The notes beneath the pieces were generated by a model that saw only the letters and a list, made by a program, of their open reading frames with translations, searched no databases and was not told where the DNA came from. From Sphingopyxis lindanitolerans (lineage in GTDB: Bacteria; Pseudomonadota; Alphaproteobacteria; Sphingomonadales; Sphingomonadaceae): 64,000 nt of DNA. A program made the translations under genes and the position numbers. Below are positions 1-7,675 of the stretch, piece after piece. The number at the start of each line of letters is the position of its first letter. Position 1 is the first letter of the stretch. The stretch lies in contig NZ_CM009578.1 in assembly GCF_002993885.1 (NCBI RefSeq), positions 1,835,751 through 1,899,750 of the forward strand, in the 5' to 3' direction.

Positions 1-331
1 GTCGCCCGCCGTCGACGACGGGCAGGTGGCGGATGCGCTTTTGCGTCATCTGCGACAGCGCGCCCATCACCGCCATGTCCGAATCGCAGGTGACGGGCGA
101 TTTGGTCATCACCTCGTCGAGGCTGCGGTCGAGCGCTTCGGGGCCATAGGAGGACATAAGTCGCACCAGGTCGCGCTCCGAAAAAATGCCGACGATCAAA
201 TCATCTTCCACCACGGGCACCGCGCCGATGCGATGCTGGGCGAGCAGGTCGATCACCGCGCGCACCGTATCGCCGGGCCGCGCCAAAATCACCGCGCCCG
301 TACGCCCGTGAAGAATCGCTCCGATCGTCAT
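1..331 (-). CDS. CBS-domain protein, partial (C-terminus outside window)
   Basis: Two cystathionine-beta-synthase (CBS) repeats are visible, the second running off the left edge. The first holds IGAVPVVED followed by VGIFSERDLVR, the typical CBS ending; the second restarts at DEVMTKSPVTC and reaches RIRHLPVVDG. Stand-alone pairs of CBS repeats bind adenosyl nucleotides and usually serve as cytoplasmic energy sensors; the ligand here is unknown. I chose the ATG at 331 (MTIGAILHGR) because GGGAG lies at the right distance upstream; an in-frame ATG at 352 would add seven residues. The gene runs away from a 272-bp repeat element that sits between it and the divergent membrane-protein gene. Confidence 0.85.
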   Translation of the reverse strand, partial: MTIGAILHGRTGAVILARPGDTVRAVIDLLAQHRIGAVPVVEDDLIVGIFSERDLVRLMSSYGPEALDRSLDEVMTKSPVTCDSDMAVMGALSQMTQKRIRHLPVVDGGR

Positions 332-410
332 AGGTGCCGCTCCCTTGTCCATTTTCCGTTGCCGACAAAGCCTATCATGATTCGCGGCAATGCCGAAACC
401 GACATCTGAC

Positions 411-682
411 GCTAGGTCCCATACCCCTTACCGGCGCGTTCGAGGTTTGAAGCGATTTTGTTCAGCGCGAGAAGGCAAGGCGAAGGAATATGTCGATATT
501 TCAAGACTTGCTGACGAAGCAATGGACAAAATCGGTCAAATCGCGAAGCGACGCCGAAATGGCTTCGATCTCGGCTCCGGTCGGCCTTGCGGGTAGAACC
601 ACTACACGCTGCGCCCGCCCGAACCCGATATCTTCGCCATTTCGACGCCTCGAACGCGCCGGTAAGGGGTATGGGACCTAGC
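411..682. repeat. 272-bp inverted-terminal-repeat element, copy 1
   Basis: The element is bounded by perfect 35-bp inverted repeats (411-445 and 648-682) starting GCTAGGTCCCATACCCCTTA. Its roughly 200-bp core is shared with 37412-37682 in inverted orientation, for example around AAGTCTTGAAATATCGACAT. The outer arms differ between the copies, yet each pair of arms is self-complementary. Short reading frames exist in it, but they cross the palindromic arms and carry no recognisable domain. No transposase is present. It could be a non-autonomous mobile element or a family of large structured intergenic repeats. It lies between two divergent genes, so it may carry promoter functions. Confidence 0.85.
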
Positions 683-728
683 CCCATTGCCCCTTGGCCT
701 TCGCGCTCGCTTGGTTCATGGAAGGCGC

Positions 729-1037
729 ATGGTCAAACACTCGCCGCTCGACGACCGCACGACGTCGGATATCGCCTGGGCGCGCTATCGCCGACTGATG
801 CGCGGCATGGCGCTCGTCTCGTTCGTGGCGGTGATCGTCGCGCTCGCCTGGCTGCGCTACACGCTCGGCGACCAGTTCACGATTCACATGGTCATCGCGA
901 CCGCGGCGGGCGTCGGCCTGTCGGTGATGCTCGGCGCGGCGCTGATGGGGCTCGTCTTCCTGTCGAGCGGCAGCGGCCATGACGAAGCGATCGACGACCC
1001 CTTCGCCGATGACCCAGACATGAATCATGACCGATAA
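729..1037 (+). CDS. small two-helix membrane protein, unknown function
   Basis: This 102-residue protein starts MVKHSPLDD. It has two hydrophobic segments, roughly residues 28-46 (ALVSFVAVIVALAWL) and 55-80 (MVIATAAGVGLSVMLGAALMGLVFL), and an acidic C-terminus (DDPFADDPDMNHDR). The ATG at 729 has GGAAGG just upstream; a longer reading frame back to 687 would start inside the flank of the repeat element and has no ribosome binding site. Its 3' end overlaps the next gene by 11 nt, so the two are probably co-translated. I do not recognise a named family; similar small membrane proteins next to thioesterase genes are common in sphingomonads. Confidence 0.75.
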   Translation: MVKHSPLDDRTTSDIAWARYRRLMRGMALVSFVAVIVALAWLRYTLGDQFTIHMVIATAAGVGLSVMLGAALMGLVFLSSGSGHDEAIDDPFADDPDMNHDR

Positions 1038-1419
1038 GGCGGCCGATTCGGCCCCGCGCGACCCGATCCTGCGCATCGTCCCCCGCCCCGCCGACATCAA
1101 TGCCAACGGCCATATCTTCGGCGGCTGGGTGCTCAGCCAGATGGACATCGCCGGCGGCATCGTCGCGGGCCGCGAGGCGCAGGGCGCCGTTGCGACGGTC
1201 GCGATCGAGACGATGGAGTTCATCGCGCCGATCCTGCTGCGCGACATCATATCGGTCTATGCGCACCTCGAACGGCGCGGCCGCTCGTCGATGGGAATCC
1301 GGATCGAGGTCGTCGCGACTCGCGACGGCGGCCGCACCGAGGCGCGCGTCACCGAAGGTCTGTTCACCTTCGTCGCGCTCGACGAAAACCACCGCCCGCG
1401 CGCGCTGCCGCCGGCCTAA
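1027..1419 (+). CDS. yciA: YciA-type acyl-CoA thioesterase
   Basis: A 130-residue single hotdog-fold protein. HIFGGWVLSQMDIAGG near residues 28-43 is the YciA/acyl-CoA thioester hydrolase signature, with the Asp that activates water on the hotdog helix. VATVAIETMEFIAPI follows as the expected beta strands. Members of this family hydrolyse a broad range of acyl-CoAs in the cytoplasm. The start overlaps the upstream membrane-protein gene. Its stop codon overlaps the stop of the convergent DUF4139 gene, leaving no room for a terminator between the two transcripts. Confidence 0.85.
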   Translation: MTDKAADSAPRDPILRIVPRPADINANGHIFGGWVLSQMDIAGGIVAGREAQGAVATVAIETMEFIAPILLRDIISVYAHLERRGRSSMGIRIEVVATRDGGRTEARVTEGLFTFVALDENHRPRALPPA

Positions 1420-2969
1420 TCCTTCGCGCGATAGTCGAGCGTCCGGCTGCCATTGGCGGGCACGGTGACCATCCAGGTCGGCAGGCCATCCTTGCGCGGC
1501 AGCTTGCGAAGCCGCGAATCGACTCGCTTCAGGTCATCGATTTCAAAGCCGAGTTCGAGCGCGACCGCAAAGGGGTTCGCATTGGTCACCGTCAGGCGAT
1601 AATCGTCGCCTTCCTTGCCCGGCGCATAATAGTTATCGGCGGTGACGCGCACCTGGCTGCTTTCGCCGATGACGAGGTTGACCGTCTCGCCGACCGCATG
1701 GTCGCGCATCGCGCCCTCACCCGCGAGCAATTCCTCGCCCAGCGCCGACTCGAACACCGCGACCTGCCCGCTCGGCAGCGGTATGCCGAGCTTGCCCGAC
1801 TCCTTGTTTTCCATCCGCAGCACGATCTCGGTGCCTTCACTCTTCGGCTCGCAGGTCGGACAAAGGCGCAGGCGATAGATGGTGCGAAAGGGCACCTTGT
1901 CCTTGACCAGCAGCGCGACCTGCTTTTGCGCATTGGCCGCGACCGTCACCCGCATCGGCACCCGATAGAGTTTGAGATCGCCCAGATCCTCAAGCTCGGC
2001 GGTGCTGACCACCGTGATCGCCGTCGGCGACGCCATCAGCGCTTCGCGGCGCTGCGCGGTGACGATGATCTCGTCATAGCTCGCCATCGGGGCGGGCGGA
2101 GGCGGTGGCGGTGGGGGCGGCGGCGGGATTCCATAGCGCCCGCTGCCGGTCGGAAAACAGGACAGGCGAAGCTGGGGCTGCGGCGGCGGCTCGACCAGCT
2201 CGTCCATATCCTGTTCGATATGGAGCGTCCCCGCGAGCGCCGAGAGATTGGCGTCGGCGAAGCTTTCGCCATTGCTGTTCGCGACGGTCAGCCAGGCAAA
2301 GAGGTCGAGCGTCTTGCCATCGCTTGCGACGCGCGCGACATAATTGCTTGCCCAGTCGAACCCCGTCGACAAATAGGTGAGCGTCACCGTCACCCGCTGC
2401 GCGGCGGGGCTGCGCGTCGTCACCGACAGCGTCGGCTTCGCGGTCAGCCCCTTCGGCACCCCGTCATAGGTCAGCGTCTCGGGAAGGCCCGAGCAGCGCA
2501 GCGCCTCATAGCCGGCGGCGGTGCGCAGCACGACGGCGCCGTCGGGGCCCGATCGGATGAAGGCATCCTCTTCGGTGACCTTCCCCGTCGCGCGGCTGGT
2601 GCGGCGAAGATGGACGCGGTTGCCGAGCGACCCGTCGAGCAGGCTGGCCGGCGAGAGCAGCGCGGCGTCGCGATTCTTCTGCACCACCCCGCCCGGCAGG
2701 CCGGTGACGATCGCCGACACCGCGACCATCCCTTCGGCCACCCCCTCGAACCGCAGCACCGATTCGCCCGCGGGCAGGTCGATCGTGCGCTGTTCGGAAA
2801 TCAGCGCGAAGCCGTTCAGGCTGTCGAGGTCGATCTCGCCCCCCGCACCGCGGCCGGGATCGCGAAACGCGCTGACCGAAAGCGAATCGGGGGCCGTCGA
2901 GGTCACGACGCCCTGCGCCATCGCGGGCGCGGCGGCGAAAAACAGCGGGAGGACCAGCGACCGGCGCAT
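1416..2969 (-). CDS. DUF4139 exported protein with a TonB-box/plug-like insertion
   Basis: About 517 residues with a signal peptide (MRRSLVLPLFFAAAPAMAQ). It is a paralogue of the next gene upstream: the same blocks recur (KPTLSVTTRSP, FDWASNYVA, AANAQKQVALLV), which marks it as DUF4139. In the middle lies an 11-proline run (near 2090-2125) and then YDEIIVTAQRREALMASPTA and ITVVSTAELEDLG. This is very like the TonB box and start of the plug domain of sphingomonad TonB-dependent receptors, but there is no beta barrel. The sister protein has an unrelated linker at this place. The start at 2969 follows the upstream stop by 11 nt, so the pair forms an operon. A longer frame to 3047 lacks a signal peptide at its start. 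Function unknown; presumably periplasmic or outer-membrane associated. Confidence 0.85.
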   Translation of the reverse strand: MRRSLVLPLFFAAAPAMAQGVVTSTAPDSLSVSAFRDPGRGAGGEIDLDSLNGFALISEQRTIDLPAGESVLRFEGVAEGMVAVSAIVTGLPGGVVQKNRDAALLSPASLLDGSLGNRVHLRRTSRATGKVTEEDAFIRSGPDGAVVLRTAAGYEALRCSGLPETLTYDGVPKGLTAKPTLSVTTRSPAAQRVTVTLTYLSTGFDWASNYVARVASDGKTLDLFAWLTVANSNGESFADANLSALAGTLHIEQDMDELVEPPPQPQLRLSCFPTGSGRYGIPPPPPPPPPPPAPMASYDEIIVTAQRREALMASPTAITVVSTAELEDLGDLKLYRVPMRVTVAANAQKQVALLVKDKVPFRTIYRLRLCPTCEPKSEGTEIVLRMENKESGKLGIPLPSGQVAVFESALGEELLAGEGAMRDHAVGETVNLVIGESSQVRVTADNYYAPGKEGDDYRLTVTNANPFAVALELGFEIDDLKRVDSRLRKLPRKDGLPTWMVTVPANGSRTLDYRAKD

Positions 2970-2980
2970 CGCGGCGCGGA

Positions 2981-4402
2981 TCAATAGCGCGTTTCGAACG
3001 TGGCGGTGATCGTCGCTTCGCCGTTGGCGGGCACCGTCACGCGCCATTTGGTCCCGTCGCTGTCGAGCCGTTCGCTCTTCTGGCTTTCGGTGATGATGCG
3101 CGTGTCATCCCAATACCAGTCGAGCCCGCGCTGGACGAGGTCGACCGTCACCGGCTGCGGCCGCGCATTGGTGAGCAGATAGGACATCGACGAGCGCCAG
3201 GTCGATGGCGATCGCCGCTCGCGCGACACCAATGTCGCCTTGATCTTGACGTCGAAGGCTTCGCCGGTCTTGAGCCCCAGCTCGCTGCCCATCGGGGTAT
3301 GCCCGATCCGGCTTTCGCCGATGAATTGCGGGTCGCCGCGCAGGTCGCGCTGGTAGAAGCGCACCGTCCCGGCGGGCAGCGCATCGCCCAGCCCGCCCTC
3401 GGCGCTCGAACTGAACTTGATCACGCTCGCCGCGCTCTTCGGCTCGCTCATATTGTCGAAGCCGCCGACCGTATATTCATAGATTTTCTGCGCCGGCACC
3501 TTTGCCACGTCGAGGAAGCTGACCTGCTTCGTCTGCGCGTTGGCGATCGTCGTGCGCTCGGCCAGCGGATAGAGATAATAGTCGCCAAGCTGCTCGCGCG
3601 GCGCGGTTTCGGTGCCCGCACGGCGCAATTCGCCCGGCGGTGCGGGTCTCGATCGATAATAGGTGCCGCCATAGCTCGCCATACCCGCCGCCGACGGCGT
3701 GCCCGCCACCAGCAAGGTACGCGCCTTGTCGAAGGTCGTGCCGCTGTTGTTGGTCAGCGTCACCCAGCCCTGGACGTCGATCGTCCCCGCCTTTTCATCG
3801 TAGAGCGAGACATAGTCCGCCGACCAGCCGAGCCCGCTGGTCAGATAGGACAGCGTCGCCGGCCGCGTTCCGGCGCTTTTGCTCTCGACGGTGATCGACA
3901 GCGTCGGCTTGGCGCGCAGGTTCGGCGGAATCTTGTCGAAGATCACCCGCACCGGCAGCCCGTCGTCGCGCAATATCTCGATGCGCGACCCGATTTCGAG
4001 CACCACGCCGCCGTTGACCGCGAGGACTTTCGCGCGCTCGCGCGTCTCGGCGCCGGTCGCGGGGTTGATGCGGAGCAGCGTCACCATCTCGCCGACCGCC
4101 TTTTGCATCAGCGCATTGGGCGACAGCAGGTCATAATCGAAATTCTGTTCGACGATCGCGGTGCCCGCGGCGCTGAACGACACCGTCTGCGGCCGGATCT
4201 GCGCCGACACGTCGGGAAATTCCTGCCGCGTCCGGCCGGCGGGAAAGGATATCTGCCGGATGTCCTGCACCAGCGACTGGCCGCCATTATAGATGGTGAC
4301 GGCCACGTCGCCCTGCGCATTGCCGGCCGCCGGATCCTGCGCCGCGGCGGGAACGGCGCCCAGCGCCAGGGTGAGAAAACAAGCACCAGCCAAAGCCCGC
4401 AT
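2981..4402 (-). CDS. DUF4139 exported protein
   Basis: This 473-residue protein has a clear signal peptide (MRALAGACFLTLALGAVPAAAQ). The DUF4139 N-terminal beta domain begins at VAVTIYNGGQSLVQDIRQI. The characteristic GLGWSADYVSLYD and GWVTLTNNSGTTF blocks and a C-terminal beta domain (WRVTVPANGEATITATFE) follow. The family is widespread and exported, and its biochemical role is not established. It is the first gene of a tandem pair of paralogues. The start codon lies directly after the T-run of a strong hairpin (4408-4435) whose 3' arm carries the Shine-Dalgarno sequence, so translation or readthrough from the DUF4167 gene may be regulated there. Confidence 0.85.
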   Translation of the reverse strand: MRALAGACFLTLALGAVPAAAQDPAAGNAQGDVAVTIYNGGQSLVQDIRQISFPAGRTRQEFPDVSAQIRPQTVSFSAAGTAIVEQNFDYDLLSPNALMQKAVGEMVTLLRINPATGAETRERAKVLAVNGGVVLEIGSRIEILRDDGLPVRVIFDKIPPNLRAKPTLSITVESKSAGTRPATLSYLTSGLGWSADYVSLYDEKAGTIDVQGWVTLTNNSGTTFDKARTLLVAGTPSAAGMASYGGTYYRSRPAPPGELRRAGTETAPREQLGDYYLYPLAERTTIANAQTKQVSFLDVAKVPAQKIYEYTVGGFDNMSEPKSAASVIKFSSSAEGGLGDALPAGTVRFYQRDLRGDPQFIGESRIGHTPMGSELGLKTGEAFDVKIKATLVSRERRSPSTWRSSMSYLLTNARPQPVTVDLVQRGLDWYWDDTRIITESQKSERLDSDGTKWRVTVPANGEATITATFETRY

Positions 4403-4407
4403 AAAAA

Positions 4408-4435
4408 CCTCCCCCGAACCCTCGTCCGGGGGAGG
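4408..4435 (-). terminator. hairpin: terminator of DUF4167 gene that also holds the RBS of the DUF4139 gene
   Basis: On the minus strand CCTCCCCCG pairs perfectly with CGGGGGAGG around a 10-nt loop, followed by TTTTT and then ATG of the DUF4139 gene at 4402. Stem plus T-run has the form of an intrinsic terminator for the upstream DUF4167 gene (stop at 4478). The 3' arm contains GGAGG five nt before the ATG, so the same stem would mask the ribosome binding site. Confidence 0.7.
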
Positions 4436-4477
4436 CTATGGCATGCGCTTTATAAAAACCAGTGCGAAATCGCGGGC

Positions 4478-5335
4478 TTATTCGGCCGCTTCGACCCCAG
4501 TATCGCGCGCCGCCAGCGTGCGGCGGGTGCGGCGCGGCTTCGGGGCGGGCGCTTCGTCGCCGGCATCGGTGGCCTCGGCCTCGCTTGGTTCGGGGCTCGG
4601 TTCGGGACGGCCGATCGCCGGCGGCAGCACCGCCGTGTCGATACCGGCGTTGCCGCCGTCGTCATTGGCGTCGGCCGGACGGGCGCGACGCGGGCCGCGG
4701 CGATTGGCGCGCGGCGCGGGGGCTACTTCCTCGGTCACCGCTTCGCCGTTATCCTCGGCGTCGGGCTGTGATGCACGGCTTTCGTCACGATCGCGGCGGT
4801 TGCCGCGTTCGCGCGGCGGACGATTGCCGCGATTGTCGTCCTCGTCGCGGCGTTCGCCGCCCTGGCGTTCGTTGCCCTGACGCTCACCGCCCTGACGCTC
4901 GCGATTGTCGCGATTGCCCTCGGCCCGCTCGGCCCGCTCGGCGGGCGCCTCGGCCTCGAAGTCGCTGTCGTCGTGGCCGTCGAAATCCTCGACGCCGCGA
5001 ATTTCGCGATGACGGTCGGGGCTGCGTTCCTGCCCGTTCGCCGCCGCCTTTTCTTCCTGGCGAATGCGAAAATCGCTCAGCACCCGGAAATAATGGTCGG
5101 CGAATTGCAGATAATATTCGGTCTGGACCCGATCGCCCGAAAGCTGCGCGTCGCGCGCGAGATTACGGTATTTCTCGATCATCTGGGCCGCATTGCCGCG
5201 CGCGCGGCTATCGATCCGGTTGGCCTGATCGGCGCCACCGCGACCGCCGGACTGCGGGCGATTATTGTTGCTGCCGTTGTTGTTGCGGCCGCGACGGCGA
5301 CCGCTCTGTCGGTTGTTCATGTTCAACTGAGACAT
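4478..5335 (-). CDS. DUF4167 protein, Arg/Gly/Asn-rich (putative RNA-binding)
   Basis: 285 residues. The N-terminus is Asn/Arg/Gly-rich (NNRQSGRRRGRNNNGSNNN). The conserved DUF4167 core covers about residues 38-95 (NAAQMIEKYRNLARDAQLSG, YYLQFADHYFRVL). A long disordered tail contains tandem ERQGG/ERQGN units and a final acidic and basic stretch ending EAAE. DUF4167 is a common alphaproteobacterial family, usually beside prmC and prfA as here. Low-complexity Arg/Gly content suggests RNA binding, but no function is proven. M1 (5335) has AGG touching the start and M6 (5320) is an alternative. The 237-bp gap to prmC presumably holds its promoter. Confidence 0.85.
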   Translation of the reverse strand: MSQLNMNNRQSGRRRGRNNNGSNNNRPQSGGRGGADQANRIDSRARGNAAQMIEKYRNLARDAQLSGDRVQTEYYLQFADHYFRVLSDFRIRQEEKAAANGQERSPDRHREIRGVEDFDGHDDSDFEAEAPAERAERAEGNRDNRERQGGERQGNERQGGERRDEDDNRGNRPPRERGNRRDRDESRASQPDAEDNGEAVTEEVAPAPRANRRGPRRARPADANDDGGNAGIDTAVLPPAIGRPEPSPEPSEAEATDAGDEAPAPKPRRTRRTLAARDTGVEAAE

Positions 5336-5572
5336 CCTGATAAGCTAATAAGCTACGCCAACCCCTTTTGGCCGACCGCGCCATCTGCGCGTCGCGCCCG
5401 CGCTTCCAAGCGCGGTTCTTGCCCTTTACCGCTTGCGCCGGGCCCCACGGCCCCGCACCAGCATCGTAAGTGGGAAACAGACCAGCCGGACCCATCAAGG
5501 GGCCCCGGTCGGGCCTGTGAGCCGCCCCTACCGCGCTTTGCGGCGGAAACCAAGAAAATAATTGCGGGCGAT

Positions 5573-6397
5573 TCAGGGGCGGGTCAGCACGACCGCCCTG
5601 TCGCGTCCGCCCAAATCCCGACGGCTTCGGGCCGTAAAACCGGCGGCTTCGGCAAGCTCACTTACCAAGATAAGCTGCCTATGGCCGATTTCAAGGATCG
5701 CAGCGCCCCCGGGCGCCAATAGCCGCGGCAGATCGGGAAGGATGCGGCGATAATCGTCGAGCCCGTCGGCGCCCGCGAACAGCGCGCCCGCGGGTTCGTG
5801 ATCGACGACGTCGGGCATCAAGGCTTCGGAATCGGCGATATAGGGCGGGTTGCAGAGGATCAGGTCGAACGGGCCTTCGAGTCCCGACGTCCAGTCGCCC
5901 AGCCGGAATCGCGCGCGTTCGTCCATCGCCAGATCGGCGGCATTGCGCACCGCCCAGTCGACAGCCGTTGCGGATTCGTCGATGCCGACCCCCGTCGCCT
6001 CCGGCCACTCGGCCAACGCGGCGAGGAGCAGTGTGCCGGGCCCGCTTCCCAGGTCGAGAATGCGGCGCGGCGCATCGGCCCCGAAATATGCGACGGCCGC
6101 CTCGATCAGCGTCTCGCTGTCGGGGCGCGGGATCAACAGGCCCGGCGCGACCGCCAGCCGGATCGTCCAGAAATCGCGATGGCCGACGATATAGGCGACG
6201 GGCTCGCGGCGCATCCGCCGCTCGACGAGCGCCGCGAAGCCTTCGGGCACCGCGAAGCGCGACGGGTCGAGCAGCAGTGCCTGCCGCTCGACGCCCAGTG
6301 CATGCGCCATCAACAGTTCGGCGTCGAGCCGCGGCGTTTCGGACACGTCTGCGAGCCGCCGCGCCGCGTCGCGCAGCGCCTTCTGAATGTCACCCAC
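5573..6397 (-). CDS. prmC: PrmC, release factor glutamine methyltransferase
   Basis: About 274 residues. It N5-methylates the Gln of the GGQ motif of peptide chain release factors. The SAM-binding motif LDLGSGPG is near residues 114-121 and the substrate-glutamine motif NPPY near 183-186; the N-terminal helical domain ends at EPVAYIVGHRDFW, a PrmC hallmark. I place the start at the GTG at 6397 (VGDIQKALRD, GGAA upstream). The ATG at 6442 would draw its first 15 residues from a repeated intergenic palindrome (6406-6487). It lies directly downstream of prfA, whose product it modifies, on the same strand. Confidence 0.93.
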   Translation of the reverse strand: MGDIQKALRDAARRLADVSETPRLDAELLMAHALGVERQALLLDPSRFAVPEGFAALVERRMRREPVAYIVGHRDFWTIRLAVAPGLLIPRPDSETLIEAAVAYFGADAPRRILDLGSGPGTLLLAALAEWPEATGVGIDESATAVDWAVRNAADLAMDERARFRLGDWTSGLEGPFDLILCNPPYIADSEALMPDVVDHEPAGALFAGADGLDDYRRILPDLPRLLAPGGAAILEIGHRQLILVSELAEAAGFTARSRRDLGGRDRAVVLTRP

Positions 6398-6405
6398 ACC
6401 AAATT

Positions 6406-6487
6406 CCGTTCGTGTCGAGCGAAGTCGAGACACCCATCGCAATCACGCCAAGCCAAAGGGCATCTCGACTTCGCTCGATGCGAACGG
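6406..6487. repeat. intergenic inverted repeat between prfA and prmC
   Basis: CGTTCGTGTCGAGCGAAGTC (from 6408) is repeated in inverted form as GACTTCGCTCGATGCGAACG about 45 bp later. A related fragment (GTTCGTGTCGAGCGGAATTG) occurs near 31273. It belongs to the dispersed palindromes typical of sphingomonad intergenic regions. Confidence 0.75.
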
Positions 6488-6498
6488 ATTCTATTGGA

Positions 6499-7566
6499 TC
6501 ACTCACCCAGCCCCGCCAGTCGCTGCGCCTGATCCTCGGCGATCAGCGCGTCGATCAACTCGTCCATCTGCCCTTCCAATATCTCGGGCAGGCGGTGGAG
6601 CGTCAGGTTGATGCGGTGGTCGGTCACGCGGCCTTGCGGGAAATTATAGGTGCGGATGCGTTCGGAGCGGTCGCCCGACCCGACCATCGACTTGCGCGCC
6701 GACGCTTCTGCGCTGTGAATCTTTTCGCGCTCGAGGTCATAGAGGCGCGCGCGCAGCACCTGCATCGCCTTGGCGCGATTCTTGTGCTGGCTGCGCTGGT
6801 CCTGCTGGATCACGACGAGCCCCGACGGAAGATGGGTGATGCGGATTGCCGAATCGGTGGTGTTGACGTGCTGGCCGCCCGCACCCGACGCGCGATAAAT
6901 GTCGATCTTGAGGTCATTGTCGTTGATCGCGACGTCGACTTCCTCGGCCTCGGGCAGCACCGCGACGGTCGCGGCGCTGGTGTGGATGCGCCCGCCGCTT
7001 TCGGTGACGGGGACGCGCTGGACGCGGTGGACGCCGCTTTCGAACTTCAGCTTGGCAAAGACGCCCTGCCCCACGACGCTCGCGACGACTTCCTTATAGC
7101 CGCCGACCTCGGTCTCGTTCGCCGAGATGATCTCGACCTTCCAGCCCTGACCATCGGCATAGCGGCTGTACATGCGCAGCAGGTCGCCCGCGAACAGCGC
7201 CGCTTCGTCGCCGCCGGTGCCGGCGCGGATTTCGAGCATCGCGGCGCGTTCGTCGGCGACGTCTTTGGGCAGCAGCCTGATCGCGAGGTCGTGCTCGGCG
7301 GCGGGCAGCGCCGCGTCGATCGCCGCGATTTCCTCGGCGGCCATCGCCTTCATCTCGGGATCGGCGAGCATCTCGGTCAGCGACGCGAGTTCCCCGCGCA
7401 GCCGCACCACCGCGCGCGCCGCCACCGCGACGGGCTCAAGCTCGGCAAACTCCTTCGACGCGGCGACGAAATCGGCGGGCGCCATATCGCCCGTCGCCAT
7501 GCGCGCCTGCAGCGCCGCGTGGCGTTCGATGATCGCGTCGATCTGGCGTTCGGGAATGGAGGTCAT
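6499..7566 (-). CDS. prfA: Peptide chain release factor 1 (RF1)
   Basis: 355 residues, normal length. It releases the finished protein at UAA/UAG codons. The catalytic GGQ sits at residues 230-232 in [14 protein letters not shown]; the stop-codon recognition tripeptide is PVT in [14 protein letters not shown], marking RF1 rather than RF2. The start [10 protein letters not shown] leaves no reason for an alternative. prmC, which methylates the GGQ glutamine, follows on the same strand, and hisS precedes it across a REP-like palindrome. Confidence 0.97.
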   Translation of the reverse strand: MTSIPERQIDAIIERHAALQARMATGDMAPADFVAASKEFAELEPVAVAARAVVRLRGELASLTEMLADPEMKAMAAEEIAAIDAALPAAEHDLAIRLLPKDVADERAAMLEIRAGTGGDEAALFAGDLLRMYSRYADGQGWKVEIISANETEVGGYKEVVASVVGQGVFAKLKFESGVHRVQRVPVTESGGRIHTSAATVAVLPEAEEVDVAINDNDLKIDIYRASGAGGQHVNTTDSAIRITHLPSGLVVIQQDQRSQHKNRAKAMQVLRARLYDLEREKIHSAEASARKSMVGSGDRSERIRTYNFPQGRVTDHRINLTLHRLPEILEGQMDELIDALIAEDQAQRLAGLGE

Positions 7567-7590
7567 CTACTCGCTATCATTTCAATTCTT

Positions 7591-7675
7591 CGTCATGCTG
7601 AACTTGTTTCAGCATCCATGGTCGAACATCGCGTCCTCAGGCCATGGACCCCGGATCAAGTCCGGGGTGACGAAA
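7591..7675. repeat. REP-like palindrome pair between hisS and prfA
   Basis: CGTCATGCTGAACTTGTTTC followed by AGCATCCATGG, then CCATGGACCCCGGATCAAG and TCCGGGGTGACG. The first half recurs at 18985 and, as both orientations, at 25273-25377. The 3' end of hisS lies within the second half, so the palindrome supplies the last codons and the stop of that gene and probably acts as transcript end. Confidence 0.8.

Noticed and set aside
412..687. Short reading frames in the 272-bp elements (endings such as KIASNLERAGKGYGT)
   Set aside because: They cross palindromic arms that differ between copies, lack ribosome binding sites and have no domain; more likely by-products of the repeat.
2980..4402. Frameshifted single large DUF4139 gene instead of two
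   Set aside because: Both proteins have their own signal peptide and complete domain set, so they are tandem paralogues.
5262..5498. 78-codon basic frame overlapping the DUF4167 start
   Set aside because: Third-position usage is not coding-like, it overlaps the start of DUF4167 in another frame, and it has no domain; kept only as a remote possibility for a leader peptide.
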